In this document: piece by piece, positions 54,152 to 63,543 of the stretch
How positions within the stretch are numbered: position 1 is the stretch's first letter
Layout: each line of letters begins with the position of its first letter
Source of the DNA: Mycobacterium sp. E787
Lineage (GTDB): Bacteria > Actinomycetota > Actinomycetes > Mycobacteriales > Mycobacteriaceae
Direction: 5' to 3'
NCBI RefSeq assembly: GCF_001668725.1
Contig: NZ_LZKL01000016.1
Location: 1 to 64,000, forward strand
DNA: 64,000 nt
Translations under genes and position numbers: made by a program
The notes under the pieces: generated by a model
Seen by the model: only the letters and a program-made list of their open reading frames with translations
The model's database searches: none
What the model was told of the DNA's origin: nothing

Positions 54152-54289
54152 CGCTGGAATTCCTTTCTGATGCTTTCGTTGCAGCGCAGTATTCCGGAGG
54201 GGCGAAGCCAGTGCGCTCGGGACGGGCCCAAAGCGGTCGTCGGCTATGCCTGCCGGCGTCACGCCACCGGTCGCATTCGATCTGGAGCA

Positions 54290-57200
54290 TCAGGGCATCT
54301 CCTGGGCGCATTTGATGTGGCCCGCGAAGCCCAGGCAGATAGCCATGGCCCGGTAGCGGTCTCGGTGGTCGCGGTAGACCGCCTCGTCGTCGCGGGCACG
54401 CGCGACCAGTGCCCGCATGCGCAGCAATGACAATTCGTTGAGGACGAAACCCGGCTCAACTGACACGGCTGCCAGCCGGTCGATTGCCGCCTGCGCCTCG
54501 TCGACGTCGGTGTCGCTGCCGCGCAAGCACAGAGCGGCCACAAGCGCGGCAACGGCGGCACCGCGGAGAAGCATCTCACCGGATTCGGTCAGTTCGTTCG
54601 CGGTGGCGCGCGCGATCTCGATGGCCTCGTCAACGTCTCCGGTCTCGGCCTTCAATTGGGCCAGTCGGATGTCGGCGGTCGCCGCGTCGAGCAAGTTGCG
54701 CTGTCGGAGCAGAGCCGCGCGCGCTTCGGAAATCATCTTCAACCCGGCCTTACACCCCTCGGGGCCCGCCTCGGTCAACAGAAGCCCGTGCGCTACCTGC
54801 GCGAGCGCCAAAGCGACATCGTCGCCGGACTTTTCGGCGTCGTCAAGCACTTCGGCCGTCTCGGAAAGAGCGGCCGAATCCGGCAACAGCAAGCCGTTCG
54901 TGGCGGCGATGGTGTAGCCGTAGGTCACCACGATCACCACACCCGAGGGCCCGCGCAGGTCTTGCTGGATAGCGATAGCGCGCTTGAAATCGGTGCGCCA
55001 CGATCGGTCGCCGAGAGCCGCGCGGGCGTGTGCGCGGTAAAGGAGGCCGACTGCCAGAGGAGATCCCAGCCCGGAGACGTTGCCTTTCGAGCCGTCGTCG
55101 GCCAGTAGTTCCGTCACCTTGTGCGCCACGCGCAGCGCCTCGGCAACCTCCCCGGCATGCAGCTTGGCGAACATCGCCGCGGACATGACCGCGAAGACAC
55201 TCATCGGATCAACCGAGTCGAACAGGGCTATCTGCTCAGTAGCCAGCCGCGCCGATTCGCGGTGGCGATTAGCCATGCTCAACGACAACATCGCGCCCGA
55301 TAAGCCAGCCGCCAGTGACACGTGGTCACCGCATGCTGTGCACAGTTCACGCAGATCCTCGAGACCGGTGTCGTCGGCGCTGCCGCCCACCCGCCATGTG
55401 GTAAAGCACAACATCGCCCTGGGATGGATGCGCAACGCGGGGCGGTCACGGAATTCGACGGGCAACGCGTCGGCCATCTCGCGGGCGCGTTCCCAGCTTC
55501 GGCGGGCGGCAACGATATCCCTTGTCATCAACCAGAAACCGGCCCGCACGTATTGCGCGTATGCACCGGGCAAGTCCCCGGCAGCCTCCAGATGTTGGGC
55601 GATCAACGGGGCGTTCTCGTCGGCCGACGCGGGGTCGCGTTGTTCGATCACCGCGGCCAACCGGCGGTGCAACGCGGCGCGGTCCGCCTTCAACTGTGAC
55701 TCGTAAGCCACAGCGCGGATCAGCGGATGGCGAAACGCATACTCGCCGCGTGGGCTCGCCGCCAGTTGCTCGATGAAGTCGGCCTCGATCAGCGGTGCCA
55801 CCTGTGCACCGTCCACAACCCGGGCCAAGAGTTCGGCGTCCAGTCGGGATCCGATCACGGCCGCCGCGTTCAGGGTCTGCTTCGCCGCGGCGCTGAGCCG
55901 GTCGATGCGGGCGGCCAGCGCCGCGTGCAGGGTGGCCGGCACCGTCACTTCGGCGACGTCGGTAGCGCATCGGTAGCTGCCGCGCTCGCCGGCCAGCGCG
56001 CCCCGCTCAGCCAGGTCACGAACCATCTCCTGCGCGAAAAACGGGTTGCCGCCGGCCCGGCCCGTGATGAGCGCCTTGATGCCCCTGAGGGACGGATGGG
56101 GTCCCAATAGGTGGTCAAGCAGCGCCGCGATTTCTGCATCACTCAGTCCGTTAAGTGAAATGGTTTGTGCCCCGGCAATATTCGTCAGCGAGCCGATGTA
56201 CTCGGGTCGGTAAATGATCAAAACCGCGGAATGCGTCGCGGGAATGATCGTCAGGAGTTCACTGAACATCGACTCACTGGCGGAGTCGATCCAGTGTGCA
56301 TCCTCGATGATGTACAGCGCCGGCGTGGACCGGGCGAGCCACAGCGAGTGGATCAGGGCGGTCAACCGTCGCCGGCGAGCGTCGGGGGCGATATCCGGCA
56401 AGACTGCGTCGGGGTGCCGAATGCCCAGCAGGTCATCGAGCAGCAGCAGATCTTCGCGGCCGCCGTGGGGGATGCGAGCACGGACGCGCTCCCGCGCGGC
56501 GCCGCCGTCGAGATCGTTGAGTCCGAGCTGGGCCCGCAGCAACCCCGTCACCGCGTGAAACGGCACATCGCTCGTATGGGATTCGCAGTAGGTGGTGAAC
56601 ACCTCCGCACCGCGGTTGCCGGCCAGTTTGGCCGACTCCCGACCGATGCGGCTCTTCCCGATACCCGGCGCGCCAACGACGCCGACCACACCGCCGGCGC
56701 CGCCGCAGGCCTGATCGAGGATCCCGGCGATGGCGTTCAACTGGGATGTCCGCCCTACCAGAGTCGGGTCATGGTGCTTGCTGCGCCGACGCGGCGGAAT
56801 GCTGATCAAGCGGCATGCGGCCACCGGGTCGTTCGCGCCCTTGACCTGCACCATTTCCGGCGCGCTCAGCGCCACGACGTTCTCAACCAGCCGAGCGGTG
56901 GACGAGCTCAACATCACACCGCCCGCAGGCGCCACCGATTCCATCCGCTGGGCCATGCCGACCTGCTCACCGATCGCCGTGTAACCGAAGGCGCTCGAAC
57001 CGATCGCGCCCGCGATGACCTGGCCGGAGTTGAGGCCCACACGCAGCCTCAAATTCACCCGGTCGCGGCGGCTGACCACCACGGCGAGTTGTGCGGCCGT
57101 GTCCTGGATACCCAGTGCGGCCAGACATGCACGAAACGCGTGGTCCTCCAACGCCACTGGGGCACCGAACACCGCCATGATGCCGTCGCCGGTGAACTTG

Positions 57201-57454
57201 TCCACTGTGCCGCCGTAGCGCCGCACCACTGCTGCTGCACGGGCCACCAGCTCGGTCATGATCTCTCGCAGCCGCTCTGGACCGACGGTCGCCGCGATGT
57301 CCATCGAATGGACCACGTCGGCGAAGAGGACGGTTACCTGCTTGTACTCCGGGCGGGTAGCCGGGTCGTTCACCGGTGAGCCGCAACTGTGGCAAAACCG
57401 CGCATCCTGCAGAGGTTCGGTGCCGCACCTGCTGCAGGCCGTTACGGCCGTCAT
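54290..57454 (-). CDS. Zinc-ribbon / class III cyclase / AAA-ATPase / TPR regulator
   Basis: 1054 residues. Residues 1-30 hold a zinc ribbon (Cys 7, 10, 21, 24). Residues about 38-215 are a class III cyclase domain: metal Asp 46 (LFADVVHSM), Lys 86 and Asp 90 (DKFTGDG). The transition-state Asn is replaced by Gly 166 (EQVGMAQRM), as I recall for M. tuberculosis Rv1358-type proteins, so cyclase activity is doubtful or unusual. An AAA_16 ATPase follows with Walker A GAPGIGKS at 261-268 and YIIEDAHWID. The last 450 residues are TPR-like helices. Relatives often end in a LuxR HTH; none is seen here. ATG 57454 is 237 bases from the divergent amidohydrolase. Confidence 0.9.
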   Translation of the reverse strand: MTAVTACSRCGTEPLQDARFCHSCGSPVNDPATRPEYKQVTVLFADVVHSMDIAATVGPERLREIMTELVARAAAVVRRYGGTVDKFTGDGIMAVFGAPVALEDHAFRACLAALGIQDTAAQLAVVVSRRDRVNLRLRVGLNSGQVIAGAIGSSAFGYTAIGEQVGMAQRMESVAPAGGVMLSSSTARLVENVVALSAPEMVQVKGANDPVAACRLISIPPRRRSKHHDPTLVGRTSQLNAIAGILDQACGGAGGVVGVVGAPGIGKSRIGRESAKLAGNRGAEVFTTYCESHTSDVPFHAVTGLLRAQLGLNDLDGGAARERVRARIPHGGREDLLLLDDLLGIRHPDAVLPDIAPDARRRRLTALIHSLWLARSTPALYIIEDAHWIDSASESMFSELLTIIPATHSAVLIIYRPEYIGSLTNIAGAQTISLNGLSDAEIAALLDHLLGPHPSLRGIKALITGRAGGNPFFAQEMVRDLAERGALAGERGSYRCATDVAEVTVPATLHAALAARIDRLSAAAKQTLNAAAVIGSRLDAELLARVVDGAQVAPLIEADFIEQLAASPRGEYAFRHPLIRAVAYESQLKADRAALHRRLAAVIEQRDPASADENAPLIAQHLEAAGDLPGAYAQYVRAGFWLMTRDIVAARRSWERAREMADALPVEFRDRPALRIHPRAMLCFTTWRVGGSADDTGLEDLRELCTACGDHVSLAAGLSGAMLSLSMANRHRESARLATEQIALFDSVDPMSVFAVMSAAMFAKLHAGEVAEALRVAHKVTELLADDGSKGNVSGLGSPLAVGLLYRAHARAALGDRSWRTDFKRAIAIQQDLRGPSGVVIVVTYGYTIAATNGLLLPDSAALSETAEVLDDAEKSGDDVALALAQVAHGLLLTEAGPEGCKAGLKMISEARAALLRQRNLLDAATADIRLAQLKAETGDVDEAIEIARATANELTESGEMLLRGAAVAALVAALCLRGSDTDVDEAQAAIDRLAAVSVEPGFVLNELSLLRMRALVARARDDEAVYRDHRDRYRAMAICLGFAGHIKCAQEMP

Positions 57455-57655
57455 CCGACTCCCCGCTTATCCCGGCTTCCAGCATTGCTGTGGTCCCCAA
57501 AGGATAGGCCTCGACCCGCTGCGGACATACAAGTTGTCGCGCGTAGGTGAACAAAAAGTCGGGTGCCTCCGGCGCCGCGGCCGATGTTGCCCGTGCGACA
57601 CCAGATAAAGCTGGGGCGTCGCATCCCGATCTTTGCATTGATTGCATAGATAGCA

Positions 57656-57683
57656 TTGACACGGCAGGAAATCCGACCATAGT
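57656..57683 (+). promoter_or_regulatory. Promoter of the amidohydrolase-P450 operon
   Basis: TTGACA (57656-57661), a 16-base spacer, CATAGT (57678-57683). Transcription would begin within a few bases of the ATG at 57692, giving a very short leader. GAAAGG directly before the ATG is too close to act as a normal ribosome site. Confidence 0.5.
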
Positions 57684-57691
57684 CGAAAGGT

Positions 57692-58882
57692 ATGGCGCTG
57701 CTGCCAGACCCTGATCCCCGGCGGCGACAGCACGTCGTGATCTCGGTCGACGACCACGTCATCGAGCCGCCCGACCTGTTCGTGGGGCGGCTGCCGGCCG
57801 CGCTGGCCGAGCGCGCACCGAGGGTCGTCGAGACCGACGACGGGCGGCAGGTATGGCGCTACGAGGGCCGCGAGTACCCCAACATCGGCCTCAACGCCGT
57901 GATCGGCCGGCCGCGCGAGGAGTGGAGCATGGAAGCCGCCCGCTTCGACGAAATGCGGCGCGGCTGTTGGGATATCGACGCGCGAATCGACGACATGGAC
58001 CTCGCCGGCATCTGGGCATCGGTCAACTTCCCGTCGCTGATCGCCGGGTTCGCCGGCACCGTGTTCTGGAAAAGCGACGACCTCGAGCTGGGCCTGGCCA
58101 CCTTGCGGGCCTGGAACGACTGGCACCTCGAGGTGTGGGCCGGCAGCTACCCGGACCGCATCATCCCGCTGCAGCTGCCCTGGCTCGCCGACCCGCGGCT
58201 CGCCCCCGACGAGGTACGCCGCAACGCCGCGCGCGGATTCAAGGCGGTCAGCTTCCCCGAGCTGCCCGCGCAATGCGGGCTGCCGAGCCTGCACAGCGGT
58301 GCCTGGGAGCCGTTCTTCGCCGCCTGCGAGGACACCGGGACGGTGGTGTGCTTGCACACCGGCTCTGCGCAGTGGGCGCCAATCCCCGCCCCGGACACGC
58401 CATTCGAGACCATCACCACCCTGTTTCCGGTGAACGGCCTGGTCGCCTGCGCCGACATGCTCTGGTCGGGCATCCCGGTGCGGTACCCGAAGCTGAAAAT
58501 CACCCTGGCCGAGGGCGGCCTGGGTTGGGCGGCCATGCTCGGCGACCGCGCCGATTACGTTCTGGCGCACTCGGCTTCGGGCCACGAGGGCGGCGCGTGG
58601 AAGAGTGACCTGCTGCCCAGCGAGGTGCTGCGGCGCAACTTCTGGTTCTGTTCGATCGACGACCCGCACGCGTTCGGCGCCCTCGACGCGATCGGCGCCG
58701 ACCGCATCCTCGTCGAAAGCGACTACCCGCACGCCGATTCGACCTGGCCCGACACCCAAGAGGTGGTGGCCCGCAACGTCGCGGGTCTGCCGGCGGACGA
58801 CGTGGCGCGGATCACCCACCTCAACGCGGCTCAGCTGTTCCGCCACCCGTTGCCGGACGAAAGCTGGCTGGCCACAGCGTAG
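57692..58882 (+). CDS. Amidohydrolase family 2 metal-dependent hydrolase
   Basis: 396 residues. The barrel starts with VVISVDDHVIEPPDLFVG (metal Asp-x-His), contains VVCLHTGSAQWAP (metal His) and LVESDYPHADSTWP (metal Asp). It belongs with the mycobacterial ACMSD-like group often found beside P450 genes in sterol or aromatic breakdown. An AGGAGG overlapping its stop starts the next gene, so it heads a three-gene operon with the D-aminoacylase-like protein and a P450. Confidence 0.9.
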   Translation: MALLPDPDPRRRQHVVISVDDHVIEPPDLFVGRLPAALAERAPRVVETDDGRQVWRYEGREYPNIGLNAVIGRPREEWSMEAARFDEMRRGCWDIDARIDDMDLAGIWASVNFPSLIAGFAGTVFWKSDDLELGLATLRAWNDWHLEVWAGSYPDRIIPLQLPWLADPRLAPDEVRRNAARGFKAVSFPELPAQCGLPSLHSGAWEPFFAACEDTGTVVCLHTGSAQWAPIPAPDTPFETITTLFPVNGLVACADMLWSGIPVRYPKLKITLAEGGLGWAAMLGDRADYVLAHSASGHEGGAWKSDLLPSEVLRRNFWFCSIDDPHAFGALDAIGADRILVESDYPHADSTWPDTQEVVARNVAGLPADDVARITHLNAAQLFRHPLPDESWLATA

Positions 58883-58892
58883 GAGGCCTGAA

Positions 58893-60614
58893 ATGCTCGA
58901 CCTGCTCATCCGCGACGCCCAGATCGTCGACGGCACCGGCGCGCCCGCCCGCCACGGCGACGTCGGCGTCACCAACGGCCGCATCGTCGCGGTCGGCCAG
59001 GTCGACGACCCGGCCTCGAAAACCGTTGACGCCCATGGCCGGACGCTGGCCCCGGGCTTCGTCGACCTGCACACCCACTACGACGCGCAACTGTTCTGGG
59101 ACCCGACCGCGAGCCCGTCGGTGCAGCACGGCGTCACCACGGTCTTCGGCGGCAACTGCGGCTTCACGCTGGCGCCGGCGGCCGCCGAGCAGCACGACTA
59201 CCTCACCCGGATGCTGGCGCGGGTGGAAGGGATGCCGCTCGACGCGCTGCGGGCCGGACTCGACTGGGGCTGGGCGTCGTTCGGCGAGTGGCTGGGCCGC
59301 CTCGACGGCCGCATCGCCGTGAATGCCGGTTTTCTGGTGGGTCATTCGGCGCTGCGACTGGCCGCGATGGGCGGCGACGCCGTCGGCGGCGAGGCCACCG
59401 CCGAACAGGTCGACAAGATGGTCGCGGTGCTGCACGACGCGCTGGCCGCCGGCGCGCTCGGGTTGTCGACGAGCCAGTCCCCGACCCACAACGACGGCTC
59501 CGGCCAGCCGGTCCCGTCACGCAGCGCGACAAAGCAAGAACTCGTCGCGCTGGCGGGCGCTCTCCGCGACCACCCCGGCACCACCCTGGAGGGGATCATC
59601 GCCGGCTGCCTGTCCGGCTTCACCGACGAGGACATCGCGCTGCTCACCGACATGTCCGTGGCCGCCGACCGGCCGCTGAACTGGAACCTGCTGGGCGTCT
59701 CGGCGGCCAACCCCGCCGGGCACGAACGACAGCTGCGCGCCTACGACGCCTCGGCGCGACGCGGCGGCCGGGTGGTGGCGCTCACCTTGCCGCAAGCCAT
59801 GAAGATCCGGCTGTCGTTCCTGTCCGGCTTCGTCCTCGACGGGCTGCCGGGCTGGCGCGACACGATGCACCTGCCGGTGCCGGAACGCCTTACCGCACTG
59901 GCCGATCCGCAAGTTCGCCGGCGCCTTGCCGAGGGCGCCGCCGCCAAAGAAGCGGGCATGCTGCGCGGCCTGGCGCAGTGGGACCGCCTGGTCATCGTCG
60001 AGACGTTCGCCCCCGAGAACGCCGACGCGACGGGCCGCAGCGTCGGCGAGGTCGCCGCCGCCCGCGGTAGCCAGCCGTTCGACACCCTGCTGGACGTCGT
60101 CATCGCCGACGAGTTGCGCACCGGCCTCTCCCCTCCGCTGACGGGCGACGACGCGGCCGACTGGAAGATGCGCGCGGAGGTGTGGCGGCACCCGGGGGCG
60201 GTGATCGGCGGCTCCGACGCGGGCGCCCACCTCGACATGATGTGCGGCGCGATCTACACGACTGCGCTGCTCAGCAAGGGCGTGCGCGAGCACCGGGTCG
60301 TCACGCTCGAGGAAGCCGTCCGGCTGATCACCGACGTGCCGGCCCGGTTCTACGGCCTGACCGAACGCGGCCGCATCACACCCGGCTGGCACGCCGATCT
60401 GGTGCTGTTCGACCCCGCGACCGTCGGCCACGGGCCGGAGCGCACCCGCTACGACCTGCCGTCGGGCGCGCCCCGGTTGGTCGCCGACGCCTACGGGATC
60501 GGCTCGGTGTGGGTCGGCGGCGTCGAGGTCTGCCGCGACGGCGCCGCCACCGGCGCCCTGCCCGGCAGGGTGCTGCGGTCGGGCCGCGACACCCAGACGG
60601 TGCCGGCCTCGTGA
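58893..60614 (+). CDS. N-acyl-D-amino-acid deacylase-like amidohydrolase
   Basis: 573 residues of the amidohydrolase superfamily, D-aminoacylase type. It starts LLIRDAQIVDGTGAPARHGD, has the metal site GFVDLHTHYDAQLFWDP, the GGNCGFTLAPA loop and the final metal Asp in GGSDAGAHLDMMCG, and ends in the small beta domain (GRITPGWHADLVLFDP). Cleaves an N-acyl or amide bond; the true substrate is unknown. ATG 58893 is set by AGGAGG six bases upstream. The stop overlaps the P450 GTG by four bases, so they are coupled. Confidence 0.9.
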   Translation: MLDLLIRDAQIVDGTGAPARHGDVGVTNGRIVAVGQVDDPASKTVDAHGRTLAPGFVDLHTHYDAQLFWDPTASPSVQHGVTTVFGGNCGFTLAPAAAEQHDYLTRMLARVEGMPLDALRAGLDWGWASFGEWLGRLDGRIAVNAGFLVGHSALRLAAMGGDAVGGEATAEQVDKMVAVLHDALAAGALGLSTSQSPTHNDGSGQPVPSRSATKQELVALAGALRDHPGTTLEGIIAGCLSGFTDEDIALLTDMSVAADRPLNWNLLGVSAANPAGHERQLRAYDASARRGGRVVALTLPQAMKIRLSFLSGFVLDGLPGWRDTMHLPVPERLTALADPQVRRRLAEGAAAKEAGMLRGLAQWDRLVIVETFAPENADATGRSVGEVAAARGSQPFDTLLDVVIADELRTGLSPPLTGDDAADWKMRAEVWRHPGAVIGGSDAGAHLDMMCGAIYTTALLSKGVREHRVVTLEEAVRLITDVPARFYGLTERGRITPGWHADLVLFDPATVGHGPERTRYDLPSGAPRLVADAYGIGSVWVGGVEVCRDGAATGALPGRVLRSGRDTQTVPAS

Positions 60615-61819
60615 CGGTCGACGGATTCGACCCCGCCGAGCTGCAGAGTGGCCTGCTCATGCAGGTCGAAAACGTGCACGAGCGGCTGCGCGAGGCGCGG
60701 GCCCGCCACCGGGTGATGGTCGGGAACCCTTTCGCCGAGGTCAGCTCCGGGCAGGTCGGCGACCTCGGGGTGACCGTGCTCGGATACGACGAGTGCCAAA
60801 CGGTGCTCACCCACCCGGACGCGTTCTCGTCGTCGATCTACGACCAGATCATGGGCCCCGTGATGGGCCGCACCCTGCTCGAACTCGAGGGCGCCGAGCA
60901 CCGGGCCGGCCGGGCCCTGGTGTCCCCGTCGTTCCGCACGGCGCTGCTGGAGCGCTGGCGCGCCGAGCTGGTGGAGGTGGTGGTCCACGAGCTCATCGAC
61001 CGGTTCGCGCCGCGCGGGCGCGCCGAGCTGGCCCGCGAGTTCACCTTCGCGTTCCCGGTCCAGGTCATCGCGCGGATCATGGGCCTCCCACGCCGGGATT
61101 ACCCGCGCTTCCAGCGGCTGTCGATCGAGTTGCTCAACGTGGTCTACGACTGGGACCGCGGCATCGCGGCGTCCCGGGAGCTGAAGAGCTACCTCGCGGA
61201 GATCCTGGCCCAACGGCGGCGTCGCCCCCAGGACGACCTGATCAGCACGCTGGCCGAGTCGGAGATCGACGGCGCGCGCCTGACCGACGACGCGATCTTC
61301 GCGTTTTTGCTGCTGATCCTGCCCGCCGGCGTCGAGACGACCTACCGCGCGTCGGGCAACCTGCTGGTCGCCCTGCTGTGCGAGCCCGGGCTGGTCGAGG
61401 CGCTGCGCTCCGATCGCGGCCTGGTGCGCGGCGCCTTCGAGGAGGCGCTGCGCTGGGAACCGCCGATCACCACGGTGGTGCGGCGGGCGGTCCGCGACTG
61501 CGAGCTCGGCGGCGTCGCGATCCCGGCCGGCACCAACGTCAGCGTCAGCGTCGCGGCGGCCAACCGCGACCCGGCGCGCTACCCCGACCCGGACCGCTTC
61601 GACCCCACCCGCAAGAACATCGCGCACCTGACCTTCGGCGGTGGCCCACACCTGTGCCTGGGCATGCACTTGGCGCGGATGGAGGGAACGGTGGCCATCA
61701 ACGCGCTGCTCGACCGGCTGGGCGACCTGCGGCTCGACCCGAGCGCCCCGGCACCGCACGTCGTCGGTGTGGCGTTCCGCTCGCCGGCGGCGCTGCCGGT
61801 CGAGTTCGCCGCGACCTGA
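60611..61819 (+). CDS. Cytochrome P450
   Basis: 402 residues. Marks: EGAEHRAGRALVSPSFR, I-helix LLILPAGVETTYRA, ExxR in FEEALRWEPP, PDRFDPTRKN and the heme loop FGGGPHLCLGMHLAR with Cys 349. The GTG at 60611 overlaps the upstream stop (GTGA). No ferredoxin gene is adjacent, so it must borrow electrons. Its substrate may be the amide or ester product of the two hydrolases in the operon, but that is inference. It converges on the TetR gene seven bases away. Confidence 0.93.
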   Translation: MTVDGFDPAELQSGLLMQVENVHERLREARARHRVMVGNPFAEVSSGQVGDLGVTVLGYDECQTVLTHPDAFSSSIYDQIMGPVMGRTLLELEGAEHRAGRALVSPSFRTALLERWRAELVEVVVHELIDRFAPRGRAELAREFTFAFPVQVIARIMGLPRRDYPRFQRLSIELLNVVYDWDRGIAASRELKSYLAEILAQRRRRPQDDLISTLAESEIDGARLTDDAIFAFLLLILPAGVETTYRASGNLLVALLCEPGLVEALRSDRGLVRGAFEEALRWEPPITTVVRRAVRDCELGGVAIPAGTNVSVSVAAANRDPARYPDPDRFDPTRKNIAHLTFGGGPHLCLGMHLARMEGTVAINALLDRLGDLRLDPSAPAPHVVGVAFRSPAALPVEFAAT

Positions 61820-61825
61820 GGTCGG

Positions 61826-62407
61826 CTATTTTCGCGCCAGCGCGTGCCATGCCATATCGGCTACCGCCTCGCAATAGCGGTCGTCGACCGGGACATCGGA
61901 GTAGAGGGCGCGAACGTTCAACGGCGCCAGGACGATCTGCACGGCGGCCAGGGTGTTGACGCCGTCACGCAGATCGCCACGCTTCCTGGCCCGGTCAACG
62001 ACCTCGCGCACGACGGCAAAACGAGCCTCCCACACCATCATTCGCGCCTCTTCGTCGTGTGGTCCGCGACGGTCCATGACCAGCGCCCGCATGAACGCGC
62101 GGCCCGCCTTGCTGTTGATCCGATCGGACAGCTTCCGGGTCAACGCCAGCAGGTCGCCGCGCAACGAGCCGGTGTCGGCTATCGAGCTGTAGGCCTCCGC
62201 ATCGGCCAGGGCCGCGGCAACGATGAGTTGCTGCCGGCTGCCCCAGAAACGGTAGATCATCTCGCGGTCGAGATTGTGGCGCTCCGCCAAGGCCTCGATG
62301 CTGAACCGCTCGACACCCCAGAGGGTCAGCTCATCGAGCGCCGCCGCCATCACCCGCGCCCGGATGTCCGCGGGAACAGCTTCAACGGGTGGCTGAGACG
62401 GCTGCAT
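61826..62407 (-). CDS. TetR-family transcriptional regulator
   Basis: 193 residues. The N-terminal HTH reads ADIRARVMAAALDELTLWGV, FSIEALAERHNLDREMIYRF with the typical YRFWGSRQQL ending. The rest is the ligand-binding helical domain. It probably controls the P450 operon that converges on it, the neighbouring genes, or itself. ATG 62407 follows a run of five Gs. No clear operator was identified. Confidence 0.9.
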   Translation of the reverse strand: MQPSQPPVEAVPADIRARVMAAALDELTLWGVERFSIEALAERHNLDREMIYRFWGSRQQLIVAAALADAEAYSSIADTGSLRGDLLALTRKLSDRINSKAGRAFMRALVMDRRGPHDEEARMMVWEARFAVVREVVDRARKRGDLRDGVNTLAAVQIVLAPLNVRALYSDVPVDDRYCEAVADMAWHALARK

Positions 62408-62427
62408 CGGTGCCCCCTTATACCCGC

Positions 62428-63543
62428 CTAAAGATAACCCGTCTGGTTCACCAGCCGCACCGACGATGCTCCGTCCGAATAAAACTCTGCGATGCTCAAC
62501 GATGCCAGATCAAGATGCAATCGGTACAGGATCCCCGGGCCGGCGTCCAGCGCGAGCCGCAACAGCATCTTGATCGGGGTCACGTGTGACACCACCAGCA
62601 CCGTGGCGCCCCGGTGCGCGGCGATCACCCGCTCGCGCACCCTGAGCACCCGATCGAGCACCGCATCGAAGCTTTCACCGCCCGGCGGGGCGGTGCTGGT
62701 GTCGCGCAGCCAGCGCCGGTGCAGTTCCGGATCTCGTTCGGCCGCTTCGGCAAACGTCAACCCCTCCCACGCCCCGAAGTCGGTCTCGATCAAGTCCTCG
62801 TCCACGGTCACGTCCAGCCCGAGCGCCTTGGCGGCGGTGGCCGCGGTGTCGTAGGCGCGCTGCAGCGGCGACGAGATCACCGCGGCGATCCCGCCCCGCT
62901 GCGCCATGTAGCGCGCCGCGGCCCCCGCCTGTTGGCGCCCGGCGTCGGTCAGCGCCGGGTTGCCGCGCCCCGAGTAGCGGCGCTGCGCCGACAGCTCGGT
63001 CTGCCCGTGCCGCAGCAACAGCAGCCGGGTCGGGGTGCCGCGCGCGCCGGTCCAGCCGGGCGACGTCTTGGCCTCCACCGCTGCGGTTTTCTCCGGCTCG
63101 ACGACCGGCGGATCGGATTGCGCCACCGGCTCGGCGGCGCCGGCGGCGGCGTCCATCGCCTCGTTGGCCAGCCGATCGGCGTGCGAGTTGCGGTCGCGCG
63201 GAACCCACCGGTAGCCGATCCGGTCGAACCGCGATGCCAGCTCGCGCGCCTGGGCGTGGAGCTTGATGAGGTCGGGATGTTTGACCTTCCACCGCCCGGA
63301 CATCTGCTCGACCAACAGCTTGGAATCCAGGAAGACCTCGGCCTCGGTGGCGCCCGCCCGCAGGGCGTCGTCCAAACCGGCTATCAGCCCGCGGTATTCG
63401 GCGACGTTGTTGGTCGCGATGCCGATGGCCTGCTTGGCCTCGGCCAGCACGGTCTCGCGGTCCGCGCTGCGCACCACCGCGCCGTACCCGGCCGGCCCGG
63501 GGTTGCCGCGCGAGCCGCCGTCGGCCTCGATGACGACCTTCAC
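62428..63543 (-). CDS. Bifunctional RNase HI / acid phosphatase, Rv2228c
   Basis: 371 residues. The N-terminal 140 residues are RNase HI, which cuts RNA in RNA-DNA hybrids: KVVIEADGGSRGNPGPAGYG with the first acid, NNVAEYRGL with the Glu, VFLDSKLLVEQ with the next Asp, and VPRDRNSHAD near the end. A linker leads to a histidine phosphatase domain with LLLLRHGQTELS (catalytic His), LQRAYDTA and VVSHVTPIK. In M. tuberculosis the phosphatase half acts as CobC (alpha-ribazole phosphatase) in vitro, recalled knowledge. The GTG at 63543 overlaps the upstream stop and fits the family start. Confidence 0.95.
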   Translation of the reverse strand: MKVVIEADGGSRGNPGPAGYGAVVRSADRETVLAEAKQAIGIATNNVAEYRGLIAGLDDALRAGATEAEVFLDSKLLVEQMSGRWKVKHPDLIKLHAQARELASRFDRIGYRWVPRDRNSHADRLANEAMDAAAGAAEPVAQSDPPVVEPEKTAAVEAKTSPGWTGARGTPTRLLLLRHGQTELSAQRRYSGRGNPALTDAGRQQAGAAARYMAQRGGIAAVISSPLQRAYDTAATAAKALGLDVTVDEDLIETDFGAWEGLTFAEAAERDPELHRRWLRDTSTAPPGGESFDAVLDRVLRVRERVIAAHRGATVLVVSHVTPIKMLLRLALDAGPGILYRLHLDLASLSIAEFYSDGASSVRLVNQTGYL

